Assembly (NCBI GenBank): GCA_024138015.1
Contig: JAMXBB010000006.1
Location: forward strand, 70,197,033-70,261,032
Reading direction: 5' to 3'
DNA length: 64,000 bases
Source: Lumnitzera littorea
Lineage: Eukaryota > Streptophyta > Magnoliopsida > Myrtales > Combretaceae
Both the position numbers and the translations under genes were made by a program. Numbering within the stretch: the stretch's first letter is position 1; every line of letters begins with the position of its first letter. This document shows positions 31,946 to 43,351 of the stretch, one piece after another. The notes under the pieces were generated by a model. That model saw only the letters and a list, made by a program, of their open reading frames with translations. It was not told the origin of the DNA and searched no databases.

Positions 31946-32795
31946 AGGGCTTATCAAAATTTGGTAGTGATAGGACAAAGGTTGAGGTGAGCTTCTCCTT
32001 AATCTCCCTAAAGCTTCGCTTAGCATGATCGCTTTACCTGAACCCTTCATTCTTCTTTGTCAACTCGATCAATAGGGTGGCTATTGTACTAAAGTCCTTA
32101 ATAAATCGCCTATAGAAAGAAGCTAGGCCATGGAAACTTCGGACCTTAGTGATATTCTTCGGTGTTAACCATTCCAGAACAGCTTGGATCTTTTCCTCAT
32201 CCGCTCGGATTCCTTCCCCTGACCCTATAAACCTTAGGAATATCACTTTTCTCTAGCAGAACATGCATTTCTTTACATTCCCATACAACTTCTCAGCTTG
32301 CAAAATGTTAAATACTTCGTAAAGATGTTGAACATAGTTATTCAAGTTAGCGCTTTATACCAATATATCATCAAAATATATGACCACACACCTTTTGATC
32401 AGAGGGCACAACACATGGTTCATTAATCTCATGAATGTGCTCGGTGCATTAGTAAGTTTGAATGGCATAACCAACCATTCGTAGAGTCTGTACCTAGTCT
32501 TAAAGGAAGTCTTCTACTCATCCTCTGGTCTCATACGAATCTAATGTAAGCCACTTCGCAAATCAATCTTTGAGAAAATCTTTGCACCATGAAGCTCATC
32601 TAACATGTCATCGAGCCTCGGTATCGGGTACTTGTACTTAACAGTAATCCTATTGATTGCTTGACTATCGATGCACATATCCCATGATCCATCCTTCTTC
32701 GAGACGAGCAGAGCTAGTACAACACAAGGGTTCATGCTCTCTTTTACATATCCTCGCTCAATGAGCTCGACCACTTGTCTTTTTAGTTCGGTAGC
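31946..32795 (-). pseudogene. pol: Reverse transcriptase of the chromovirus pol
   Basis: It copies the element RNA. From high to low coordinate: MVELIERGYVKESMNPCVV, LLVSKKDGSWDMCIDSQAIN (Arg of the usual WRMC replaced), RLDDMLDELHGAKIFSKIDL, the active site YFDD near 32360-32390 followed by a stop (ILV*), the thumb (FHGLASFYRRFIKDFSTIA) and ELTKKNEGFR. The catalytic Asp pair is kept. Frame changes or stops separate 32541-32774 from 32034-32246. The domain order and YFDD (rather than YVDD, as in Tat-1) agree with chromoviruses. Confidence 0.88.
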
Positions 32796-33590
32796 TTACT
32801 TAAGGTTCATCTTATATGCAAGTCGGTTTAGCAAGGTGGCACCTAGCTGCAGGTTGATACAATGCTCTATGCCTCGGATTGGTGGCAGTCTTTTGGGCAG
32901 TTCTTCCGAAAATGGGTTGAAAATCTCATTTAGCAAGCTTCGGATCTCTTCGGGAACATTTTGTAACTCCCTCATCTCCATGAGTCTCCTAACCAATAGA
33001 AACATAGGTTCATCAGCCTTCTTAGCAGATCGGAGCTCTCTTCGACTCATAATTAAGGCTTTCTTCTTACTAGCTTGAGTAAGTTGGTTATGAGCCTCAT
33101 TCACTTATGACAAGGTTAAGGGTTACAACATGATCTTTTGCCCATCCTTGACAAAGGCATAAGTGTTCTTATACCTGTCATAAGTGACACGTCAGTCGAA
33201 TAGCCAAGGTCATCCAAGCAACAGATGTGAAGTTCCTATGGGGATAACATCGTATACTACTTGATCTTTATACATGTTCCCAACACTGAACGGTACGGTC
33301 ACTTGTTCAGTTACATGTAAAGCACCCTTATCATGAAGCTAATGTAGCTTGTAGGGTTGGGGATGCTTTTAGATTAGCAAACCCAACCCCAACCCCTGCA
33401 CAAAGGAATGTGCAATGACATTAGTACAACTTCCTTCGTCCATGATGATTGTGCATAGTTAGCCTCTAATGGTACACTTGGTATGGAATAGGTTTTCTCT
33501 CTGGTCCTCCGTAGAGTTCGATAAGGAACTTAGGACTCGCTTCAGAACTAGGGCCATTACTTCTCCCTAGTTAGCACAGATACAAGTTTC
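32796..33590 (-). pseudogene. pro: Protease and PR-RT linker of the chromovirus
   Basis: The active-site region reads IIMDEGSCTNVIAHSFVQGLGL (Asp codon at 33438-33440); relatives have D-(S/G)-G-S-(S/C)-N-V. Farther on SVGNMYKDQVVYDVIPI and HLLLG*PWLFD are the flap and final strand. A 102-codon open stretch (32796-33104) covers the linker with ELRSAKKADEPMFLLVRR and PLPPIRGIEH-type words (RLPPIRGIEHCINLQLGATL), which precede RT in this group. There are several stops in the protease. Confidence 0.8.
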
Positions 33591-34900
33591 CTCTTCCTCT
33601 TCCACCTTAGGTTCTCTAACATTCTCTTCTTCCTCAGGGTCCCACTACATCTCTTGGGAGCACCATGACATGCCAGTTCAGGCATTCAATGGTCATATGT
33701 CCAAAGCCTAAGCATTTAAAACACTTTACCTTACTGGTCTTCTATCCGGATGGTTGGCCTTTCTCGTAGGTTTTTGGAGTCAACTTAGCCTTGAGTTGGC
33801 TCGACTGTCTTGTTCAGCCATACTGGTCTACTCAGCATTTTTCAAGTCAGTCATTCCTTTCCTTAGCTTGGTATAGCCTCTTTAGGTCAGCTTGAACAGG
33901 TCAGCGCAATATGGGAGCTTGAGAGAATGTTTGCCCGGGTCAATTCAGAACATTTCTTCTCTGCTTTTTGACCCTTTACATTATCTTAATGGCCTTGCCT
34001 AAGGTATAAAATCTCTGTACTTCTACGATACAGTGGATTTCAAATCTAAGCCTAAAAATAAACCTTGATATAATGCGTACTTCTGGCTCTTCCACGTCAG
34101 CTTTGATCATAAGCATTCGAAATTCCCTAACATAGTCATCAACAGGTCGACTCCCTTAGCGAAGCTCTTGTAATTTTGCAAATATATCTTGCAAGTGGGT
34201 TTCAGGCACAAATCTATTCCTCAACAACCTTTTCATCTCATCCCAAGTTCAGACACTTCGTCTCCTATCTCTAGCTCTAGCAGCATTCAGATTGTTCTAC
34301 CACATGGTGGCGTATCCAGTAAATTCCAACTCAACAAGTTGGACCTTAACCGCATCTTTATACCCATAACACTCAATTACTTTCTCGACCTTCTCTTCCC
34401 ACTCCAAGTATTCATCCACATCTCCATCTTCACCAAAGGGTGGGATTTGCACTTTAACATTGTCTAACCCTCAAGGAACTCAGCGTCCTTGTCCTTGTGT
34501 TTAGTAATAATCAAATTCTTCTTCACCAAACTCTTCGATACTGATCTCCTTATCATCTTCCCTAATCTCCTCTAACTCCAGTCTTCATTTAGCAACCCTA
34601 TCTGTTACTACTCTAGCTTGTGGTGGTCAAATTGGGTGATTGGTCTAATTGCCTTAGCTATAGTATCTCTTAAGGGCGCCATCCTATGGGTTTTGTTGTT
34701 GAACACCTTGGGGTTATTGCCTATTAACTTGCATTATAGTGACTAAACTCCCAACAAGGCTTGTGAGTCTATCAAGTTTGTCATCAATAGTCCCTAGGGT
34801 GTTTCTATCATTATGACCATGACCAGGTTGGGCACCACTACCCTAGTTACCAATAATTCTCTAAACACTTGAATTTGACATAATGTAATACCTTTTCGAA
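33591..34900 (-). pseudogene. gag: gag of the chromovirus
   Basis: The minus strand shows the capsid words KVEKVIECYGYKDAVKVQLV, ELEFTGYATMW, TWDEMKRLLRNRFVPETH, DIFAKLQELR and VDDYVREFRMLMIKADVEEP, in the order of the Retrotrans_gag family. A single zinc knuckle CFKCLGFGHMTIEC (C-X2-C-X4-H-X4-C) is at 33682-33723. Stops interrupt at Trp/Gln-like positions. The start is not clear; the N-terminal part near 34800 is acidic and degenerate. Plus-strand frames of similar length here are antisense artefacts. Confidence 0.82.
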
Positions 34901-35089
34901 TAGATTAACAAACTACTAATAAACTTACTCTATTGTCGCAATGGAAAATAGAGTAAAACAGAGTATTAATGAAACTGCACTTTGAACACGCAAACACACT
35001 GTAGTAGCTATGGAAGGAACACAGCAACCACCAACAGTAAATCAACCCAAAACTTCACTGTAACTTCACATACTCCCTCACAAAACCAT

Positions 35090-35101
35090 GCTTTGATACT
35101 G
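35090..35101 (-). other. Primer binding site of the chromovirus (tRNA-Met type, decayed)
   Basis: The minus strand just after the 5' LTR reads CAGTATCAAAGC. The initiator tRNA-Met site is TGGTATCAGAGC, so 9 of 12 bases agree. This places the 5' end of the element on the right and fixes the minus orientation. Confidence 0.7.
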
Positions 35102-35108
35102 GCAAAGC

Positions 35109-35930
35109 TGATGCGTCTTTGGGTCGTATATACGAAGAGGCACTACAACAAATAAGAGAAGAAAATAAAATAGGGGGTTTAGTAAATTCGTAAGCTATCA
35201 AGCTGAATATGACGCACCAATAAGATCTAACACGACCTAAAACTTGCCAGATGTGACGTACCGGTCTGAGTAATAGGGTCACTTGCCATTACTCCTTACT
35301 AAAGGGAATAGATAAAAGTTGAGAGTTAACGAGAGCACTAAGGTTGCTCAAAGAGAATAATTATGCATTGAAATTTAGATGATTGTATGCATACAAGGAA
35401 AGTAGGGGTTTCTATACTTGCCCACTAAGGTTGTTTTACACATATAAAAATACAAAAGGGTATCTTACAATTACGTTACATTAATCATACTAAAAAGGAT
35501 AAAGAATATTCAATACAGAAAGGAAAGAATCATTCTGGAACATTTTGTCAAAAGGTACGTGTCACTTGATGGCTGTAAGTTAGGAGTACGAAACAACATA
35601 GATAGAAATAGGAAGTGCTGGTAGTCAAGGGTCGACCTGATCTGGATTAGGTCGGGACCTAATCATTCTAGTTAGGAAGTCAATTGAGTTAGAGTCAGTC
35701 GCTAGTGGTTGGTTGGAGAGTTTGGCTTGGCTAACCTTTATTGGGTTAACTTCAACTGGTCAGGAGCGTACTGGATACACGTGAGGATTTGATAGATAGA
35801 TTGGTAGGATATCGATTCGAGGTAAGAGTCCCATCTCGGCTATGGCTTAGAGCTAGTATTTTCTATGCGAGCCCTTGAAGTTCTTTAGTTCGGTTTCTTG
35901 TGATTGGTCTAGGAGATTGATTCCTATTAA
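35109..35930 (-). repeat. 5' LTR of the chromovirus (822 bp)
   Basis: Plus-strand TGATGCGTCT to GATTCCTATTA; the terminal TG/CA is decayed on one side (TA). It is the partner of 29520-30350, with visible scattered substitutions and small indels between them. Confidence 0.9.
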
Positions 35931-37559
35931 TAGGTATCCCACTCATTGAATCATCTAGTCTAAGAGGGCTTCCTTACTCTCTTGATTCAAATTTCACTCT
36001 TAACTCGGATTCCAAAAATTATGGTCCATTTTGCAGGTGATATACCTTAGTTAATCAACTCGGTCTTTTTCTGACTTGTAATATAATATGGGCTTCTAGT
36101 TAGTGATTTTAAGAGAGATTGATGAATGGGCTTATTTTGAAAGAATTGTCTTCTTACGTCAATCAACTCTTTGTTTTTTTTTTTAATTCCTTTTTTTCTT
36201 CTTTTTCTTCTCACTTTTTTCTTTTCTTTTTGCCTTTTTCTTGATATTGTTCTCTTTGACTTTTTCCTCTCTTTTTCTCACAGTTTTTCCTTTCTCTTTG
36301 TTTCTTTTCACTCCTTTTGGGCGTCTTTTAGGGGCTTTTGATGAATGGAGATGCCTACTTCCTTTCTCTTTCTAAATAGCTTACAGCACAAAATACGTAA
36401 GTCTTCTAGAATTGAGGCTCTTATTCCTTTCAAAAAGAGAGAGTTATTGATGGTAATGATTACTCATGAATTGATGCGACTAAGGTAAGCACAAATTAGT
36501 TTACCTTTTTTCTCTAGATTGATGACCCTATCCTCTCGATTACTTTAGTATGGGGTGGTTTTTAATAGGTTTAATTTTAAAATCACTTCTTTAAAGGGCC
36601 CAATGGGGTTGGTAAGTGATATATATTGTGTTTAGGATAGAGAAATGAATATCTATCATCATTTTAACCCACGTATCAAGTTCAAAAAAGACCTCTTTTA
36701 AGGAATGAATCTCAATTCCTCATATTGATGTCACTTAACTCTCAAGTGTATTTGGTGAGTGTTTAAGACTTGATTTGCCTCCTTTTATCCTAAACTCTTC
36801 AATTGGTGGGGTGTCTTTAGTTGTCAAATCTTCGATATTTCCAAAAAGTGCCCCACATAGGATGCCCCTAACTTGATGGGCACATGTGCCCTCATATTCA
36901 TCTAGAAACTCATTTGTCCCTTTATTTGCCCAAAGACTAGTCAATTGAGCTAGTTCTCTAATCTTCATCAAAATGCCCTCTACCCCCACTACCCGCCCCT
37001 AACCCCCCAATTAAGATGGCTTATTATCTTAGCCATATAATTACCTAGACAAATTCGATAGTTTACACTTAATTATCTTTCTTTAAGGGTTTGTTGGTTT
37101 TTCCCATCCTCTTCATGCCCCAATGGTGAAAGATCTTATCATTTATTCTTGGACTAATTGTTCACTAAATTTGTGCTTCAAACTCCAATAGGTAATCCCT
37201 TTGAGTGATAGTGGGGATGAGCTTCTGGTTTTGATTTTCTTAATGGATAGAGGATGGTTTTGTCTCTACTATTTTTTAGGATTGCTCTTAGCAGACATTT
37301 TTCAACAGGCTTTTCCTTTTTGCCCCATGACATCAGATCTTATAGGTTCCTTAGTATGTGATTTCATGGGTCACAGTATTTTGACCTTTGAATGTGATCC
37401 ATTTCATACTTCATGATTCAAATCAAATGAATACGAGCTTTAGGTTGGATCGATCCATTAAAAAGCAATTTTTAAAACCCATGAGGATGTCTTATGTATC
37501 AGCAAAAATGTATTTTTACATTATTTTTAACTTTTTCTTTAAACCCTAAAGGAAAGGTA
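35931..37559. other. Tat-3 spacer, non-coding
   Basis: No retroelement protein words on either strand. The segment has a T-rich tract (36170-36300), a C-rich G-quadruplex-type motif (36983-37008) and short open frames of no recognisable family (for example 84 codons on the minus strand at 36735-36989, and 71 codons on the plus strand at 37201-37416). I see no start-codon context, motif or repeat that supports a gene. Confidence 0.5.
36983..37008 (-). other. Putative G-quadruplex motif
   Basis: The minus strand carries four G-runs of at least three with short loops (GGGGGG-tta-GGGG-c-GGG-tagt-GGGGG), standing out in AT-rich sequence. It fits the G3+N1-7 pattern; folding is not demonstrated. 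Confidence 0.55.
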
Positions 37560-38480
37560 AGATTAGATAATAATGAGTTGGCTAAGACTGTAAAAGGCGA
37601 TTAAAGAAGGGTAAGTGCCCTGTGAGCCAGCTAAGATCATAAAAGATGATTAAAGAAGGGAAAGTATCCCTATGGGTTGGTTTAAAACCACAAAAGATGA
37701 TTGAAGAAGGGAAAGTGCCCCATTAGCTACCTAAAACCCCTAAAGATGATTGAAGAGGGAAAAGCGTCTCAAAGGAAACGTAAGAAGAGAAAGCACTCTA
37801 TAGGCTGGCTTAAACCTTAAAGGGAACATAAGACGGGGTAGCGCTCTATAGGCTAGCTAGGGAAGCACCCTATAGGCTAGCTTAAAACCTTTAAATGATG
37901 ACTAAAGAAGGGAAAGCACCTCATGAGTTGGCCTAAAACCTTTGAATGATGAATAAAGAAGGGAAAGCACCTCATGAGCTAGCCTAAAGTTGATGTGAAA
38001 GAGGGAAAGCGCTATGGCAGTTGATTAGGGGAAAGCGCCCTGTGAGCTTGCTTAGAACCATTAAAAATATTGGAGAAGGGAAGACACTCTAAGGGTTGGC
38101 TTATAACCTTTAAAAATGATTGGAAAATGAAAGTTCCCTATGAGTTGGTGTAAGATGGGGCAGCACTCTAGTAAGCTGACTAAGACCCTAAAAGGTGATT
38201 AAAAAAGGGATAATGCTCCATAAGGTAGCTTAAAAGATGATAAGATGATTAAAGAAGGGAAAGCACATTATAGGTTAGCTTAAAAGACGATTAAAGAAGG
38301 GAAAATGCCTTATGGGCTGACATAAAACCTTTAAAGATGATTGAAGAAGGAAAGGTAACCTATGGGCTAGCATAAAACCCTTAAAGATGATTAGAGAAGG
38401 GAAAGCACCATGTAGGCTAACTTAAAGCTTAAAAATGTGCGTGAAAAAAGGGATAATGCTTTGGGAATTGGCTAAAACCC
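37560..38480 (-). repeat. Tandem array of about 51-bp units in Tat-3
   Basis: Roughly 16-18 diverged units carry AAAGATGATTGAAGAAGGGAA, AGCGCCCTATGGGCTGGC and TTAAAACCC. The GCGCCC...GGCTGGCTTAAAACC part resembles the reverse complement of the Tat-1 unit (GGTTTTAGCCAGC...GGGCGC) and the plus-strand reading of the Tat-2 array, so this array probably shares ancestry with theirs. All three have the same orientation relative to their element. Confidence 0.85.
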
Positions 38481-40929
38481 TAACAAAAGTGATAGCCATT
38501 TTGCAAATTATAAATTTTAAAGAAGGTAACAAACTTAATAAGTGACGTGATTGACATGACAAATAAGTGAAAACTGGTAAAGTGACAACTATTGTCGACC
38601 TAAAGAAAAATTTAAAGAAAGAAGCAAAGTTCTTTTTTTTTTTTTAGGTTCTCATTCTCCTCGTCTTTTTTTCACTTTTCATTTTTTTTTTATAATCCCT
38701 AATATGATGAGGACTATAGTCAAAGGTATAAGGGAATGATCACTATTGACAAATTGAAAGAAGATGCTTACAACCTAAGTAAAGGATAAGTATTATTTTT
38801 TTCAATTTGTTTTATTGCAACACCTACAGAAAACTTATTTACAAAGAGACCTAAAGTTGTTGGATTTTATTAAAGAGAGAATAATCTTATAAAAGGTAAT
38901 GAAGCAAAAAAGATAGACGTTACTTACATGATTGATAATTTATAAGACAACCATGGGTAATGCGATGGGATTATTTATAGCTTAGGAAAAATTTAAAGGC
39001 ACTTTATTTATTTATTTATTTTGAGGCCATTGAACAATTTTCTAACTAATGGAAAATGTGAGGAAAAAAAATTACTTCTAAATAATGTGATGGATTAAAC
39101 ATTGTAGAAAACAATTTTTATTTATAATTGCATATTTACAGCTCTTTAACCCTAAAAGGGAAATATTATTAATCACCTAAGCACAAAATAAATATTCCCA
39201 TTTTTGAGATTTTTATCAACTTTTTTCTTTGTCAATTTTAATCTTCAAAGAGTCATTCACAAGTCAAATGATTAATAGAATTAATTTCCTATCAAGGTGT
39301 TTGATGATGATGTGACCTAATCTTAAGTTTCTTGCTACTAAAAAATTGAAGAGAGATAATTATTTACAACTTAAGGAAATGGTAAAGGCATTTTTTCTTT
39401 TTTTTTTTCTCTATGATTTTTTTTTTTGGCTTTTTTTTTCCAATATTTATTTGATTTTTCAGTTTCCTTTTTGATATTTAGGATAGGTTGGTTGAATTAA
39501 TCGTAAGACCCTTTTATTTTACATATAAAGTATTTACAGGATAATCTAATAGAGAAGAGATTTGATTACCATAGTGACAAACACTATTCATATGCTTGGT
39601 AACTTATAAGGCGACCTATGGGTGACAATATGGTCAAGTGTACAATGATAACATAAAGGAAAGAACTATTTATAACTTAGAAGAAGGATATTGCTTTTTT
39701 TTTTTAATATTTTTTCTTGTACTTATTCTCTTTTAATTTTTTTTTTTTGAGACAAAGGAACAATTACTTAACTATGAAAAAAGGTTAAATTTATTGCAAA
39801 TGTGATAAAAGGTTACAACTATGAATAGAGAGAAGCTTTAAATTTACAATGTGATAGATTGAAATATAGTGGAAAAGAGATTTTATTTAATAATTACAAA
39901 TATTTATAAGATAGGTTACAAATATTTGATGGGGAAACATTGTTTTATAATTTATTCATAAGCTTAATTTTTTTATTTTTTTATTTTTTACAAGGGCTTT
40001 ATCAAATGAGAGTAAGACATTTTATTATAATCTTGATAGTTTTAGAAATTACTTTATAAGCTCTAGATGTCTCCTAGATTAGTGACTATTCTACAATATG
40101 GTGGGAAAAATGATTTTAATATTTAGAAGAACCTAATTATTTGAAAAAAGGAGTCTTAAAAAAAATTTACTACAAAGTTGTTCAAGTTATGATTATCTAA
40201 AAGGGTGAAAACTTAGGTTAGAATAATGTTTAATCCAATAAAAAATGAGAAGCACATAGAAGTAGGCCAACAATTAAAAAATAGTGTAGCAATTATATTA
40301 AATTGTGACTCTATTAATATGCAAAAGAAGTATAAAATGGGCTAGACCTTTGATGGGCCTACTACCCTTTATTTTTTTAAATTTTGAAAGGAAAATGGCT
40401 TACAAAACAATTTAATATTAATAAAGTTATAACTTCATTTATTTATAAGAGGCCAAATTATTTTTCACTTGTTGGGTTATGATTATGAATGCAAGTGGTG
40501 GGTTCTAAAGGTTTTCAAGTTTTAAAAGGCCTCACTTAGATCACTGGGTCATTTGCAACTTTAGTAGGGTAGGCCAACTTGACCCCAAGCGATGGTTACA
40601 CCACATCACTCGAGACTTACAAATGACCTTCCCTCCTAAGTTCTTAGGACGATATGAGTTCAACCCCATCTAAACACACATTTCATGATTTCCCCATAAA
40701 ACCCCCTTTAAGGACCATTGATTCTTTTCATATTTTAGATTTTCCCGCAACACTTGAACAAAAGTTAGTACAAATATTTATAAGTAGTGAAAGGAACAGG
40801 ATAGAAAAGCTTAATTAAGAAATGATCAAGCCATGAAAAGGAAAAACTCAATTATTATTTTATTTTTACAAAACCAAAGGGCAATTAATTAATTTATGGA
40901 CTTCTTTTATGGCTAGCTCACAAACCAAT
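38481..40929. other. AT-rich Tat-3 interior with a diverged segmental duplication
   Basis: No coding sequence. Two segments of several hundred bases, starting near 38930 and 39590, share a series of words in the same order: AACTTATAAGGCGACC-like, TGGGTAATGCGATGG-like, TATTTATAGCTTAG, a T-tract, then GGTTAAATTT-like and AATGTGATGGATTAAA-like. This is a diverged tandem duplication of about 650 bp. Long poly-T tracts recur at 38632, 39400, 39418 and 39696. Confidence 0.5.
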
Positions 40930-43330
40930 TGTAGACACCTTATTTTTGCCGTTTTATTTCAGTATTTTTATTGATTTAGGTTAAAGAAACAATGAAAAAA
41001 AATAAAGATAAAAAAATGAAAATTAAATAAAAAAGAAGAAGAAGAAAAATAATAATAATAAATAAATAAAAATAAAGTGTCAAGTCTTATTGAGTCGAGT
41101 TGAGTTAAGATGAGTCATTTGGGGTCAAATCGGATAATATTGTGTGTTCAATTTAATGAATTCTAACTCATTAAAGGATTGAGCTTCATTGAAATATTTT
41201 TTATTCTAGTTTGATATAAAGTGGTTTTTTTTATCTAATTTATATTGGGTTAAAATAAACTTAGGATTTATTAAATGAATTATTAGGCTAAATCAAGTTG
41301 GACTAAGTTGGCCTTGAAAAATAGAAAGCTCAAATCAAAATAGAGTTTCTAAAAATTAGGTTGAATTTTCAAAGAATTTAAATTGTATCTTCCGTATCTG
41401 GGATTCATTATCATATCTTTCGTATCTATGATTTATTGAGATCAAATATATATCTAAAAAAATACAAAAGATTCAGTTATGTGGCTTATAAATAGCGAGT
41501 CAATGGTAAAGTTTAAACACATTTTTCACAATCACTCTCCATTGATCGATCACTCATAATCATATTCATCAATCAACGATACACACACAAACACATATTC
41601 ACCCACAACCATACCTGATCATTGCACTCCCTTCATAATATAATCCCCATTGTACATCCCTTGACCACTAATCGCACAGTCACATACTAGCCTACACTTG
41701 TACCCTGACATACTGCCCTCTTGCCTATTACATGCACGGATATGCCATACTCTACTCACCTGATCACAAGACTTACACACACTTCACTCGCTTGACACTA
41801 CACTACATATTGCCACTCACTCCCTCACATACAATAGCATACACATTGCCATTCGCTCCCTTACACACGACAGTACACACACCAACCCTCACAATCTCTC
41901 ACACACTCCATGCCTGACACATACAATGAACACATGCCCTTTCACCCATTGCATGATCACTCATAAGCACTATCCCTCGCTTACTCCTTTGATTGCCGTA
42001 GGCACATACTCATACACCGACCATCGATCACACATGTACATGTTTACACTATTGCACCTAGTCACTACCTGACTTCACACACACTCGACCATATACTGAC
42101 GCAAGCACATACTTACACGTTAGCTAGCGATCACATTATTGAGAACATGAACATGGTCATTTGATCATGCACACAAACACGATCCACATCGCACGTTGCA
42201 CATGATCATGATCCATTGCTACATACAGTCACGATCAGATTCCTCATCGAGCACATAAATGTAGTCCAAAAGATCACACTATGGTCAACTTGAACATGCT
42301 AATCATACACGACTCAACTCGTTTGGTAAAAAAAAAAATTATTATTTATTTTTGTTTTATTAGTTAATTAATTTACTTTTACTAGCTTTTTTTCTTTAGT
42401 GCAAGTTTTTTTTTATATTTTTAATTGTCATATTGTTTGCTATATTTTTCAGATAATTTGAATATTTTTGATAATTTAGTTAGATTATATTTTTTGAAAA
42501 ATTGCATATCTTTTCTCCGAGATATACATATCTTAAGAGAAAAGATAATCTTGGCATGTATCTTGGTAGATCTTACCATGTATCTTGGTAGATCTTGTAT
42601 ATAGGATTTAAAAAAGATATTTTTCTAACACATAGTGATTTTTTTTTTACAAAAATAATCTTAACTAGAGTTTTAAAAAAAAATTAGTTAGTTAGGTTTT
42701 TTTTAATATATTTTTGAAATTATATTTTTTATGTTTTTCTAATTAATAAATGGTTAAATAAATGTAAATCTAACTTGATTTTTGAATCTAAAAGAAATCT
42801 ACTCACTAAATTTTTTTTAAAAAAAACTACGTTGATTTGATCCGATTAGCGAATACATAGGTATTTTTGGGACAACCATATAAAAAAATAAAAAAAAAAT
42901 TCTTTTTCTTGAAAAATTCGTAATAAAAATTCATTTTAGTTATGTTTTGCATATCTATATATAACTTAGTATTTTTGGAAAAAAAAAATAATAATAAAAC
43001 CCATTAATTTTTTTTTATTTTTTACATGGTGACTTGATCTTATTAGTTTAGCTCCTGAACTTAGTTTATTTTGGTTAATTTTCTAAAAATCTTTTTTTTT
43101 TTTGAAAATCCATAAACTATCAGCCAAATTAGAGTTTTTCTATCCAAAAACCCTAATTTCATTTTTTCCAGTTTAATTAGTTAGGGACTCCAAGTTTTTT
43201 TTTTTAATATTTTTAAACATTTTTTTAAGAAAAATATTTTTCCTTAATTTAATGTCGAATATTTTGTATTGAGCGGGCTGGGCTTATTATAAAATAAATT
43301 AAAGAAAACAAAATAAAGCTCGTCACCAAT
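40925..43330 (+). mobile_element. Tat-type solo LTR inserted at the PBS of Tat-3
   Basis: 40930-43325 (2396 bp) starts TGTAGACACCTTATTTTTG and ends AAAGCTCGTCA. It is bounded by perfect CCAAT duplications (40925-40929 and 43326-43330). The start and the block near 42790-42880 (ACTACGTTGATTTGATCC, CATAGGTATTTTTGG) match the Tat-1 LTR, which has plus orientation. There is no PPT, PBS or coding sequence of its own, so it is a solo LTR. It carries a TATA-like box (CTTATAAATAG, 41488) and a CACA/TCACAC-rich stretch (41560-42100). It sits one base from the Tat-3 PBS. Confidence 0.85.
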
Positions 43331-43347
43331 CTTTAATAGAGTCACCA
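43330..43347 (-). other. Primer binding site of Tat-3 (Arg type, decayed)
   Basis: The minus strand reads TGGTGACTCTATTAAAGA against the family's TGGCGACTCTGCTGGGGA, about two thirds identical with C/T and G/A changes. It lies three bases inside the inferred LTR end. Its last base overlaps the target duplication of the neighbouring solo LTR. Confidence 0.6.
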
Positions 43348-43351
43348 AATC

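Larger units (their letters stand above)
29515..35935 (-). mobile_element. Chromovirus (Ty3/gypsy, CRM/Reina-like), complete but degenerate
   Basis: LTRs at 29520-30350 (3') and 35109-35930 (5') flank a 4.76-kb interior on the minus strand, with flanks ATATG (29515-29519) and ATAGG (35931-35935). Its order read right to left is PBS (Met type), gag with one zinc knuckle, protease, RT, RNase H and integrase, the standard plant chromovirus layout. The integrase C-terminus (FNVSDLIPY, LRTNLSDP) reads on into the 3' LTR with GPITRS, a trait known for CRM elements. It has many stops and is inactive. The exact clade is not certain without a tree. Confidence 0.88.

Noticed and set aside
32671..33078. 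135-codon plus-strand frame
   Set aside because: Antisense of the chromovirus RT and PR-RT linker, which are clear on the minus strand.
41732..41917. His/Thr-rich plus-strand frame
   Set aside because: Product of the CACA/TCACAC-rich stretch of a solo LTR.
40930..43325. 3' LTR of a plus-strand Tat element whose array is at 37560-38480
   Set aside because: Perfect CCAAT duplications on both sides and no purine tract before the LTR (ACAAACCAAT) show an independent solo LTR insertion.
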